This document shows, piece after piece, positions 21,475 through 64,000 of a stretch of DNA of 64,000 nucleotides (its first letter is position 1; each line of letters begins with the position of its first letter). Below the pieces are notes generated by a model, which had not been told where the DNA came from, made no database searches, and was given only the letters and a program-made list of their open reading frames with translations. Made by a program: the position numbers and the translations under genes. Origin of the DNA: Paragorgia papillata (taxonomy: Eukaryota; Cnidaria; Anthozoa; Scleralcyonacea; Coralliidae); contig JAWNZC010000406.1 in the NCBI GenBank assembly GCA_035771165.1, positions 4,311,501-4,375,500 of the forward strand, given 5' to 3'.

Positions 21475-22138
21475 TTTATTATACGGAGAAGAGTGTTTTA
21501 CTAGCAACTAAAACACTCGTAGAATCCATATTTCACTACATCCATATAATAAATTGTCCATATAATAAAAAGAACATTACACGGTTGCTCAAAGATATGG
21601 ATTTTATGTTCTCGTGGCAAGAACAATATCTCACGAGTTCGCTGCGCTCACTCGTGAGATATTGTCCTTGCCACTCGAACATAAAATCCATATCTTCTCG
21701 CCACCGTTGTAATATCCCCTTTATATAACTCACAACATGTAAAACTTGGCAGAAAAATGCAACATTTGTCATCAAAACAATCTTCGCTACAAAGTATTGA
21801 CAAGAAAATAATATATAGAGAATAATACATGGATGTGCGGAAATATGAAATTTATTTCGAGTGTTGACCAGGATATCTCACGAGTGAGCGAAGCGAACGA
21901 GTGACATATCCTGTTCAACACGAGAAATAAATTTCATATTTCCAAGCATCCATGTATTGTTCTGTTTATTATATAAAAAAATTGTCCTGTTTCCTTGCAA
22001 AAATTGCATTAAACTATAATGCTGATTCAGCGATAATCGTCACATGTGCGATTATCATAAATAATCGCACATGTGAGATTATCACTTTTATTAGTGGCGG
22101 AAAAATCAATAAAACACTCTATTTTATATAATAAAATC
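21475..22138. mobile_element. Composite palindromic element, AGAGTGTTTTA termini
   Basis: TTATTATACGGAGAAGAGTG and CACTCTATTTTATATAATAA pair at the ends. Inside are three hairpins: 21594-21697 (ATATCTCACGAGTTCGC mirrored), 21826-21953 (GAAATATGAAATTTATTTCG mirrored) and 22037-22085 (GCGATTATCATAAATAATCGC). No gene. Confidence 0.75.
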
Positions 22139-22692
22139 CCGTAAACAACAAACCAATAGTGGTTTAGAACTGTTAAAACTGATAGGCTTAGATCGGCGGG
22201 CTAAAATATATTTTAGCCAGCAAAATGCACCACAATGCCCGAAAAAATTATTATATATAATAGAGAGGACCCTGCATGGGGGCCGTGAGGAACAGAGAGA
22301 GTTAAGGAGCTGAATTTTGAAAAGCGAGGTTAATCAGTTGTTAGAAAGGAGAATAATTAAAAAGAGAGGGGGTTAATAGTGGAAATACGATGTATCATGT
22401 ATTCACAAAAAGCATGCTACCAATAATCAACAATTATATAAGTAGAGTTCAAACTAAGTTTAGTTTGAAAAATCTATAAGTTTGTTAGACTAAATCAGAG
22501 TTATATAGTTATACTTTAGTCACGATGTTCTATATTCATAACAAACGTGCTCGAGCTCGTATTTCACGTGTCACTGAAGTAAAACATTGTCATTACAATA
22601 TTACATTGATTAAAACTTAGTAAAAAAACAAAACAAAACTGGCGAAATCTAAACATCTATCTAGTAATATATAAATTTAGCATATACCTCGC
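22139..22692. other. Intergenic, AT-rich, no gene seen
   Basis: No supported coding region or clear repeat was found, apart from short A/T-rich mirror sequences such as AAACTAAGTTTAGTTT near 22450. Confidence 0.5.
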
Positions 22693-22762
22693 AGGTGAAT
22701 AGTGCTTTTCGCGCAATCTGATTGGTTCCTCTAGCTCGGGATATCCTGCACTATTCACCTGC
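22693..22762. repeat. Small palindrome, GCAGGTGAATAGTGC
   Basis: GCAGGTGAATAGTGC mirrors GCACTATTCACCTGC. A related end CAGCACTATTCACCTCCAC lies at 23065, so a larger TIR element of about 400 bp (22693-23100) is possible. Confidence 0.65.
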
Positions 22763-23750
22763 ATGCAAAACAAGATGGCGACCAGTTTTGCTTTGTTTAC
22801 CGAGGCAGGAGATTTTGTTGATAAACAAGGGTGATGTAGTAGAATAACGAGAAAAGTCAACAAAATTAAGTAGAAGAGTGTCCACAGGTATGTTTCTTTA
22901 CAATTTTCTAGCCATTAATATATTCAAAAGCTGTAAAAACTGTTTTGTCGACAAATAATTGAGTACACCGAGTTGCTGGCGGCCGACGGCGACGGCCGTG
23001 TCTTGTTTATACTCTTGTATAAACATACCGAAAAATATAAGAATGTTAAACTTGTTATTTCATCCAGCACTATTCACCTCCACTTCGGTGAATAATTGTT
23101 AAATATAAAGGGTGATACAGTAGTGGTTACCAACCTTTCTTCATCCTGGGACAATGTGGGGGCGGATCCACACATTTTGTGACGGCACATTTCTATGGGG
23201 TCTGGGGGTATGCACCACCCCCCACCCGCCACCAATATTTTTAATATAAATCTCTGAAATGGCATTTCTTGTATTTTGAGAACACTTTAAAAATTGTTTC
23301 TTATTTGATTTAAGGAAAATTTAAAGGTCTTAAAATTTAAGATTTTAACGCCTGTCTTCTAAAACTTCTCACACACAGACACACACACTCTCAATGAGAG
23401 CAATTCAACACTCAACGAGTCTCCACCCACCCTCACTGAGTATGAGACTACACTCACTCACTCAGCTCTAACCATTCAATTGTGTGAGTAACCTTTTAGA
23501 ATACAGGCGTAAGACCTTTATTTAAGTCAAATTTTTTAACAATGTATCTCGTCAATTTTAAGAAACATTTCGGTTCATATGAGATTAGACTCTATAGTCT
23601 ATATTTTAAAATTTATTTTTAAAGTTTAAGGTTAAAACTCTAAAGTTTAAACTTTTATAATTTAAATTTTGGATCAAAACCAATGTAAAAAATATCAACA
23701 GGAGAGATCTTCGCGGACTTCCCATAATGGCCTGGGAACCACTGATATAA
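22763..23750. other. Intergenic downstream of TRIM-NHL gene
   Basis: No gene. Contains a degenerate copy of the TCTCTAAAATGGCATTTCC repeat (23250-23300) and a (CA)n/(TC) run near 23370-23470. Confidence 0.5.
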
Positions 23751-23754
23751 AGCG

Positions 23755-26085
23755 TCATTCTGTATCGAAAAACGATCTGTAATAAAGAACAGCACCATTC
23801 GCAGCTGTTGTGAGGACAGACAAGCATCCAGTTCCTTTCTCTTCTTCTCCAGACGAGAAAACCCCGAGGACATTTCCTTCTTGGTTGAATACTTGGATTC
23901 TTCCGTAACAGAAATCGGTAATCCAAATGTGGTCCTGCGAGTCCACGGTCAAAGCGACGGCTGCCCAAAACTGCCCCTTGCCTTCCCCCGATGCTCCAAA
24001 GCTCCTCAACAGTTGTCCCGCTCTGTCGAAAATCTTCACGCATTCCACAGGATTTTCAGGATCGTAGACGGGTCCTTGTGAAGCAGGTAAACGGTAATTC
24101 TGGGTCCACAATGACGATTCGGAGACAATGATATGACCACGACTGTTGAAGTGGATATCTATGGGAAACATCACTTTGGGTTCTTCCTCGCCACCAATGC
24201 CAAACTTGAACGTTGCATCGTGATTGAATACTTGGATACGATAGTTACCAGCATCGCACACGGCCGTGTTGCCATACAAATCACTAGCAACACCAAGAGG
24301 GTAATTCAGTTGACCAGGATCAGCTCCCTTGCTGCCAATTTCTTGGATAAAAATTCCGCTTTTGTCGAACACAAGAAGTTGGTGCTTTCCAATATCGGAC
24401 ACTATAACATGTTCATTTGTATCAAGTGTGATGCTCCACGGGTGCATCATTTGGCCAGCTTCAGCTCCCCGTTCACCAAACGCATACAGGAGGTTAAATT
24501 CAGAATCGAATACGTGAATTTGGTCTTCTAAAAGAATGTAGATGTTTCCATGAAGATCAGCTTCCGCCGAGAACGTTTTTCGAGCTTTGTCCAATTGCTG
24601 TATTTGCAGTTCTTGCAAGATACTGGTATCAGGAGAATAGTCAAGATCACCTCGGATGTCCACATTCAAAGGACTGCCTCGTAGTGCATTATCACCGAGA
24701 CGAACAGCAAGACGGTGCCGACCTTGTATGTAACTTACGAAATTAACACACAGTGATCCGTCTTCGTTGCGCTTCAGTTTGGCTGGAATCACGGTCTGCT
24801 TGGGGGATAAGATTTTGGCGTGGAATGAACTCAAATCTGGATGGTTTGTACCTCCCTGCGCCGCATTGAATTCAGCTTGGTCGATAAGCACGTCGACGTC
24901 TTTGCCAATCTCGTACACCTTGCCTTTCTCTTTAACGAGCTCGTATTGGATGGCCAGTGTTTTAGGAATAGACAATTCCCCTAAACACGTTTTCATCTGG
25001 TCAACAACATCTTGTGCTTTGTCGTCATCGGCTTCATTTAACCACTCAACTGCTAGACCACGAACGAACGTATCCTCAGCTTCAAGCCAGAAAGGATTTC
25101 TGCCTTTCGGATCTTCAAGGCAGCGAACCAAATCTTCGTACATATTCATCATCTCGTCGTCGTTTCCACTCGCCAACAGGTTTCGCATGAACAAGACGTA
25201 GTTCCCCATTCGTTTCAGATCTGATCCTTGCTGTTTTTCGTCTTTCTCGTCTTGTTGAATCTTGTTCGACACAAACTGCTCGAGGTCTGCTAACATTCCT
25301 GATACTTGGCTCTCTAACGACTGAGAAACTCGCTCGATCAAATAGTCCTTCCTTCTCTTCAGTCGAGTCGTCATCGTTTCCAACGATTCTGCGAGTTTCC
25401 CTCTCCTTTCTCGAGTGATGTCTTGGACCATTTTTACCTTGGTCATATGCTTTTCCGCCTTCTCTATTGCTTCGAGGAAGCCCACTCGACATTGATCGGC
25501 GATGTCTTTTAGATTGGCCACAGTATGTTCTGTTCGAGGATGATCAAGTACTGTGCAATCACGACAAATCAAGACGTTGCAGGTTCGACAGTAGAACCTA
25601 CACACTTCTTCGTGCGTATCACATTTCATGGCAGGGTGAAATTCTTTTGAAGAAGCCGGCGAGAATAACTTCTTCAAGTCAACCACTCGATGACTCTGAT
25701 ACGCTTTCAAGCGGTTGTGGGCATCTAGGCATTGTTGACAGAAGAACTCTTCGCATTCCATGCATCGACAGTTGGCTTGTAAGCCATCTTCACAGTTAGA
25801 GCACTGAGGATTTTCATTCTTAGTTCTCAATTCCATGACATCCATCATGTTCTTGATGAAGAAATTGGTTGGCAAGCCTTCGACACCTTCGCTCGGCATT
25901 TTTGTTTCGTCGCGACATAATGGACACGTAATGGGAACTTCGACTTTGTCATTCTTCGTCATCTCTTTCAGGCATTCTATACAGTACGAATGAAGACATG
26001 TTAGTGTCTTGGGTTCCTTGAACAGTTCAAGACACAGAGAACATGTGAGAAGGTCCTCCATGGTCTCAGCTGGACCTTCGGCCAT
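23755..26085 (-). CDS. TRIM-NHL protein: RING, two B-boxes, coiled coil, filamin, NHL repeats
   Basis: A single open frame of 776 aa, ATG at 26085 and TGA at 23755. Residues 15-57 are a C3HC4 RING (C15, C18, C30, H32, C35, C38, C54, C57), so E3 ubiquitin ligase activity is likely. Residues 95-132 form B-box 1 and 155-187 form B-box 2 (C155, H158, C166, C169, C174, C177, H182, H187). A coiled coil of about 100 residues follows. Residues of about 415-480 (ending GSPLNVDIRGD) are a filamin/ABP280-type Ig domain. From about 495 to the end are NHL-type beta-propeller repeats (HPWSITLDTNEHVIVSD, YPLGVASDLYGNTAVCD, FPIDIHFNSRGHIIVSE, ALTVDSQDHIWITDF). The order is that of TRIM2/3/71-type proteins; which subfamily cannot be decided here. 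The NHL domain of relatives binds RNA or protein. Being intronless while neighbours are finely split suggests a retrocopy or lineage expansion. All zinc ligands are intact. Confidence 0.93.
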   Translation of the reverse strand: MAEGPAETMEDLLTCSLCLELFKEPKTLTCLHSYCIECLKEMTKNDKVEVPITCPLCRDETKMPSEGVEGLPTNFFIKNMMDVMELRTKNENPQCSNCEDGLQANCRCMECEEFFCQQCLDAHNRLKAYQSHRVVDLKKLFSPASSKEFHPAMKCDTHEEVCRFYCRTCNVLICRDCTVLDHPRTEHTVANLKDIADQCRVGFLEAIEKAEKHMTKVKMVQDITRERRGKLAESLETMTTRLKRRKDYLIERVSQSLESQVSGMLADLEQFVSNKIQQDEKDEKQQGSDLKRMGNYVLFMRNLLASGNDDEMMNMYEDLVRCLEDPKGRNPFWLEAEDTFVRGLAVEWLNEADDDKAQDVVDQMKTCLGELSIPKTLAIQYELVKEKGKVYEIGKDVDVLIDQAEFNAAQGGTNHPDLSSFHAKILSPKQTVIPAKLKRNEDGSLCVNFVSYIQGRHRLAVRLGDNALRGSPLNVDIRGDLDYSPDTSILQELQIQQLDKARKTFSAEADLHGNIYILLEDQIHVFDSEFNLLYAFGERGAEAGQMMHPWSITLDTNEHVIVSDIGKHQLLVFDKSGIFIQEIGSKGADPGQLNYPLGVASDLYGNTAVCDAGNYRIQVFNHDATFKFGIGGEEEPKVMFPIDIHFNSRGHIIVSESSLWTQNYRLPASQGPVYDPENPVECVKIFDRAGQLLRSFGASGEGKGQFWAAVALTVDSQDHIWITDFCYGRIQVFNQEGNVLGVFSSGEEEKGTGCLSVLTTAANGAVLYYRSFFDTE

Positions 26086-26214
26086 CTTATTGTGGCTTAC
26101 GTCGCGTAGTGTCGACCAAGAAACAAAGACTTTTTACGCACAAGAGTGCTCGTTCCAGATGAAAGAACAAAGACAGTATAATTAGGAGCTGTTCATCTGA
26201 GGCGGGATGGTTTG

Positions 26215-26396
26215 CCCGGTTACAGGGCCGATTTTATATCACGAAAATATTTCTTTGACTACAAAAAGGAATTATAATACTCTGTGTGCTATACCTACAG
26301 AAAAACAAACCCAATTTTGCTTCGTTATGTGATTTTGCATTTGTCAAATAGTCGCAATAAGATTTTCGTGACATAAAATCAGCCCAGTAACCGGGA
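26215..26396. mobile_element. MITE, CCCGGTTAC termini, upstream of TRIM-NHL
   Basis: GCCCGGTTACAGGGCCGATT with TTATATCACGAAAAT mirrors ATTTTCGTGACATAAAATC with AGCCCAGTAACCGGG. About 180 bp. It lies 130 bp upstream of the TRIM-NHL start, so it may sit in its promoter or 5' UTR. Confidence 0.8.
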
Positions 26397-27562
26397 AAAA
26401 AAGATGCTAATAACATGATAAACACACAACGACCTTTGATCGTGTTTCTGAGATTTCGCTAAGAAAAAACCCCATCATAATCTGTATTCTATCTGAACAC
26501 GTTTCAAATATCATCTAGACTGCAAACTGGTCGGATAAGCTTGGAAAAAGATCGATAAACGACATTTCGTATATACAAGCGGATGTCAGCTACTACCAAG
26601 AATTCAGTTATCTTTCAAGAATCACATGAGCTCAAGATACTGAATAAATTAAAGTTGTCCCTCATGAAAGAAGGAAGAGAAAGGGAATTCAAAGGACCGT
26701 ATAGAAAATACGATTATATAGCGAATAAAACATGGACGCTTGAAGATGTGAAATTTAACTTTTCGTAATTTCATGAACAATTAACACAAATTATTGCACT
26801 TTTATCCCACTCTAAGAAAATGAACACAAACGCCAATTTCTGTTGAATAATTAAACTGCGAAACTCTAGTATTTTCAGACGTAAAAATATCATATTCTTG
26901 ACATGTGCTTAAATACGATTTTTCTCATTGGCCAAGAACCCTGTTTCACACTAAAGTTTATAAAATAGATAATTATATATTCAAGTAACAAGTACAAATA
27001 CTGATAACAAACGTGGCAGTCTGGTATTATATACCAATCGAAATATAGTGAAATTGGATATACTGCCAAAACAGAACGTTCGAACTTAATGTGGGCGTCG
27101 AACTTAATTAAAATCGTCGAACTTAATTGATTCAAACGTCGAACTCATTATGTGCCTAACACTTCGAATTAGGTTCGGCACATAATAAGCGCGACGTTTG
27201 AACCGGGCCTTATATCGCAAGCATGCTCAGAAAGGTGGACTGAGTAAAGTGGAAAAATCAAAATAAGGATATAGGGACCGAGTTAATATTGGCATTTAAA
27301 GAAGGTTTAAGAGTACCGTACGAGCAGTTCAGAGGTTAACGAGCAAAGGATTTTGAAGGCGTTAAGTGAGACAGTATGGCCAGTTTCAGTGAGATGCGAA
27401 AGAATGCTGGTCGGTGGAGGGTTAACGCGTTTCTTACCAGTATAAGAGCAGATACCCCCTATATCACAGAATAAAAGCAACGCGAAAATCTCAGACTCTG
27501 ATCACCCCCACCCCGAACAGGGCTTGTATCACTTGAATGTTGTAATTTAGCCAGCAAGTATC
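26397..27562. other. Intergenic, no gene seen
   Basis: AT-rich. A mirrored block with ACGTCGAACTCATTATGTGCC and GGCACATAATAAGCGCGACGT lies at 27137-27197, and CGTCGAACTTAAT is repeated just before it. No coding region can be supported. Confidence 0.5.
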
Positions 27563-28590
27563 TCTATCACCACTGAGAAACTCAGACCTAATATCTGATA
27601 TGATGTTTTGACCAAAGAGAATTGAAGTCAGACCTAATATCTGATGTGATGCTTATAACCACTGAGAAATTCAGACCTAATATCTGATATGATGCTTTGA
27701 CTACAGAGAATCTCTGACCTAATATCTGATGTGATGCTTTGACCACAGAGAAACTCAGACCTAATATCTGATGTGATGCTTATAACCACTGAGAAACTCA
27801 GACCTAATATCTGAAGTGATGCTTTGACCACAGAGAAACTCAGACCTAATATCTGATGTGATCCTTTGACCACAGAGAAACTCAGACCTAATACTGATAT
27901 GATGCGTATTAAACCACAGAGAAACTCAGACCTAATATCTGATATGATGCTTTGACCACAGAGAAACTCAGACCTAATATCTGATATGATACTTTGACCA
28001 CAGAGAAACTCAGACCTAATATCTGATGCGATGCTTATAACCACAGAGAAACTCAGACCTAATATCTGATGCGATGCTTATAACCACAGAGAAACTCTAA
28101 CGTAATATATGATGTGATGTTTTGACCACAGAGAAACTCAGACCTAATATCTGATGTGATGGTTAATTTGACCACAGAGAAACTCAGACCTAATATCTGC
28201 TGTGATGCTTATATATAACCGCGGAGAAACTCAGACCTAATATCTGATGTGATGCTTTGACCACAGAGAAATTCAGACGTAATATATGATGTGATGTTTT
28301 GACCACAGAGAAAGTCAGACATAATATCTGATGTGATGCTTATAACCGCAGAGAAACTCAGACCTAATATCTGATATGATGCTTTGACTACAGAGAAACT
28401 CTGACCTAATATCTGATATGATGCTTATAACCACTGAGAAATTCAGGCGTGAATATCTGATGTGATGACAAACTCAGACCTAATATCTGATGTGATGCTT
28501 ATAACCACTGAGAAAGTCAGACCTAAAATCTGATGTGATGTTTTGACCACAGCGAAACTTATACCTAATATCTGATGCGATGCTTTTACC
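27563..28590. repeat. Minisatellite, about 24 units of about 43 bp
   Basis: The core unit is ACAGAGAAACTCAGACCTAA followed by TATCTGATGTGATGC and either TTTGACC or TTATAACC. About 24 units, 39-53 bp each. The unit centre CAGACCTAATATCTG is imperfectly self-complementary. TTTGACC and TTATAACC variants are interspersed, not segregated. Not a CRISPR array: there are no unique spacers. Confidence 0.93.
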
Positions 28591-29214
28591 AAAGCTCAGA
28601 TAAATTGCTTAATAATTCAGCTTAATTCAGTAGGTCGTTAACCAACACTAGATCCAGACACACTAATGCATTTACTAAAATATATACGAATAAACTCATC
28701 AATAAAATCATCTTAAGTTTATTTAAAGAGATAAACCCTTTAGTCTTTTGGTTTTCTCTTTAGTTTAATTTTAATTATGTAAAAACATTCGAAAATATGG
28801 AAAGCGCGAGTTTGAGTATTAGTTCTAGAAAGTTAATCATATGAATTATATACGAATAAATTAAGTTTACTACATGTATACATGCCAAATAAACAAGGAT
28901 TTTCATGTACGTTAACGTATGTTTATGACATTTCTGTCTAACCCACCATTCATGCAATCTATATAAACTCCAGTCAGGGCCGGTGAGAGCCGGTGATTTT
29001 AGTACGGGCCGCCTCCAAAAGTTCGTATTTCCAATGGTGCATGATTCAGATTTTTTTTGAAGAGGTGCAGTTAAAGATTTAGCAAAATTGACAGTGATTT
29101 TGGGCTGGAAAGTTTAACTTGGGTATTGATAATCCGAAAACCACTGCACTGTGTCAGTTTAATCTGTTAGTTTAGTAATAAATATATCTTATTGAATGGT
29201 TTAGCAGATAATAC

Positions 29215-29325
29215 GGCCAGGTATTTTACGAGTTCCGGATTTATTTTACCAAGCCCTAAAAGGGCAAGGGAAAATGCGAGAAACGAGTAAAATGCTTCCA
29301 GGCCGTATTATCAGTCAAATCATTC
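29215..29325. repeat. Palindrome, GATAATACGGCC
   Basis: GATAATACGGCCAGGTATTTTAC mirrors a right arm with GTAAAATGCTTCCAGGCC and GTATTATC. The loop carries CCCTAAAAGGGC. Confidence 0.8.
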
Positions 29326-29507
29326 AATTTTGGTTTAGTTTTGCCATTTTTCGTGATTTTATGACTTCAAAACCGGTATAGAAGCGTGCAATACGAATTT
29401 TAGTGTGTAATCCTACCTCAGAAAATCTGTATCCCCAATTCCCGACGGTATATTTGTTGAGATCCCTATTGTAAATATGCAGTGTTGCCAAAATTCGCAT
29501 ATATTAG

Positions 29508-29690
29508 CCATTTCGGAATTGGGCTAGAGACCTGGGGATAGTGAGGTCGACAATGCATCATGGGGCTGTTTTGGGGGACGGGTTCTTTGTTCACGTCCCC
29601 CAAAACAGCCCCATGATGTATCGTCAACCTGGCTACCCCCAAGCCCCTAGCTCAATTCCGAAAGGGCGAAATATGCATGCAGGTGTCATA
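29508..29690. mobile_element. Palindromic MITE, CCATTTCGGAATTGGGC
   Basis: Left CCATTTCGGAATTGGGCTAG mirrors right CTAGCTCAATTCCGAAAGGG, with CATCATGGGGCTGTTTTGG mirrored in the middle. A fragment occurs near 18073. Confidence 0.85.
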
Positions 29691-29757
29691 ATAACCTCAC
29701 GTCATTTCAGTCGCTTAAGAGAGACTGTTGCAAGAACGGAACTGCACCGACAATAAG

Positions 29758-30096
29758 CAACCTCGTCCCCAGGGTGTTCGCGAGAAGATGGGACGAGGCA
29801 AAAATGTGCGAACGCCAGGCAAAAGCTGGATTATGGCGGGAGCAAAAAAGTTTTGGATGCGTTTAGAAAAGTTTCCGGTGATTTCAGCACGCTGGAATTA
29901 AGGACCAAAGACTCTGTAAGAGTAAAATACTTTGTCTTCTTTTCACAGTTCGCTTGCGCAGACTCAATGTTTTCAAATGCATGGCGGCAAAATTTCCCAA
30001 GACCCAAATACATAGGAATATTTTGTCACGTAATCTTTAAGCTTAACCAGGACGTTCTCTCGCCTCATCTTCTCACGAATGTCCTAGGAACGAGGT
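29758..30096. mobile_element. TIR element, CAACCTCGTCCC termini
   Basis: CAACCTCGTCCCCAGGGTG with TTCGCGAGAAGATG pairs with CATCTTCTCACGAATG and CCTAGGAACGAGGTTG. About 340 bp. It ends 95 bp from the KRI1 stop codon and may lie in its 3' UTR. Confidence 0.7.
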
Positions 30097-30190
30097 TGGA
30101 TAACAAGTAACGTACTCCTATCGCTTTCATACAGACATGTATGTACAAAGATTAAGAAGAGCAAACCTTACAACCAATGGGTAAAATCCT

Positions 30191-63937
<33,747 letters not shown>

Positions 63938-64000
63938 CTGTTTTAAAAAAGATTGTGGTTGGTACAGTATGTTTAAAGTGCTAATATCACTTGTGGGGTT

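Noticed and set aside
24133..25201. Plus-strand ORFs antisense to the TRIM-NHL gene
   Set aside because: Shadows of a well-supported coding frame on the minus strand.
27634..28044. 136-codon minus ORF with SDIRSEFLCGQSI repeats
   Set aside because: Translation of the minisatellite; unit lengths vary and do not keep a frame across the array.
27563..28590. CRISPR-like direct repeats
   Set aside because: Repeats are contiguous with no unique spacers, and the genome is eukaryotic; it is a minisatellite.

Overview
The window is a stretch of animal (metazoan) nuclear genome, AT-rich, with spliced genes and a very high load of small transposable elements. Best guess for the source is a cnidarian, probably an anthozoan. 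The reasons are a single-exon TRIM-NHL gene, many 5'-truncated LINE reverse-transcriptase tails, dense TIR/palindromic MITEs, and host genes conserved from yeast or vertebrates to animals. The species is not identified, and a sponge or other early-branching animal cannot be excluded. No bacterial, phage, CRISPR or viral gene system was seen.

Four host genes can be supported. (1) 9468-11882, plus strand: a three-exon secreted selenoprotein-P-like N-domain protein (218 aa), behind a TATA box at 9343. A CxxH motif stands where vertebrate SelP has UxxC. (2) 16848-17504, minus: a protein or terminal exon with one TRAF-type-like Cys/His zinc motif, a coiled coil and a Cys-rich tail. (3) 23755-26085, minus: an intronless 776-aa RING/B-box/coiled-coil/filamin/NHL protein (TRIM-NHL). 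(4) 30191 to beyond 64000, minus: KRI1, a nucleolar factor for 40S ribosome assembly. It is cut into 18 visible small exons across about 34 kb; the N-terminal part lies past the right edge.

Layout: 1-9300 holds two fold-back elements ending in GGCGCGCC, nested TIR elements and a LINE fragment. 9300-11900 is the SelP-like gene. 11900-16700 is a cluster of MITEs and a LINE remnant. 16800-20300 has the zinc-motif gene, then a 1.24-kb TTCA/TTTA microsatellite attached to the 3' end of a minus-strand LINE. 20400-23300 holds palindromic elements. 23700-26100 is the TRIM gene. 27560-28590 is a minisatellite of about 43-bp units. 30191-64000 is KRI1, whose introns carry LINE tails, two hAT-type MITEs with perfect 8-bp target duplications, nested TIR elements, a tRNA-derived SINE, and long microsatellites. 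Several elements end within 15-60 bp of KRI1 exons.

The genes do not form an operon or pathway. The distinctive content is the layered mobile-element architecture and the SelP-like gene that lacks selenocysteine. Coordinates of exons come from reading-frame continuity plus GT/AG boundaries; element ends come from matching inverted repeats by eye and may be off by a few bases where no target duplication is quoted.
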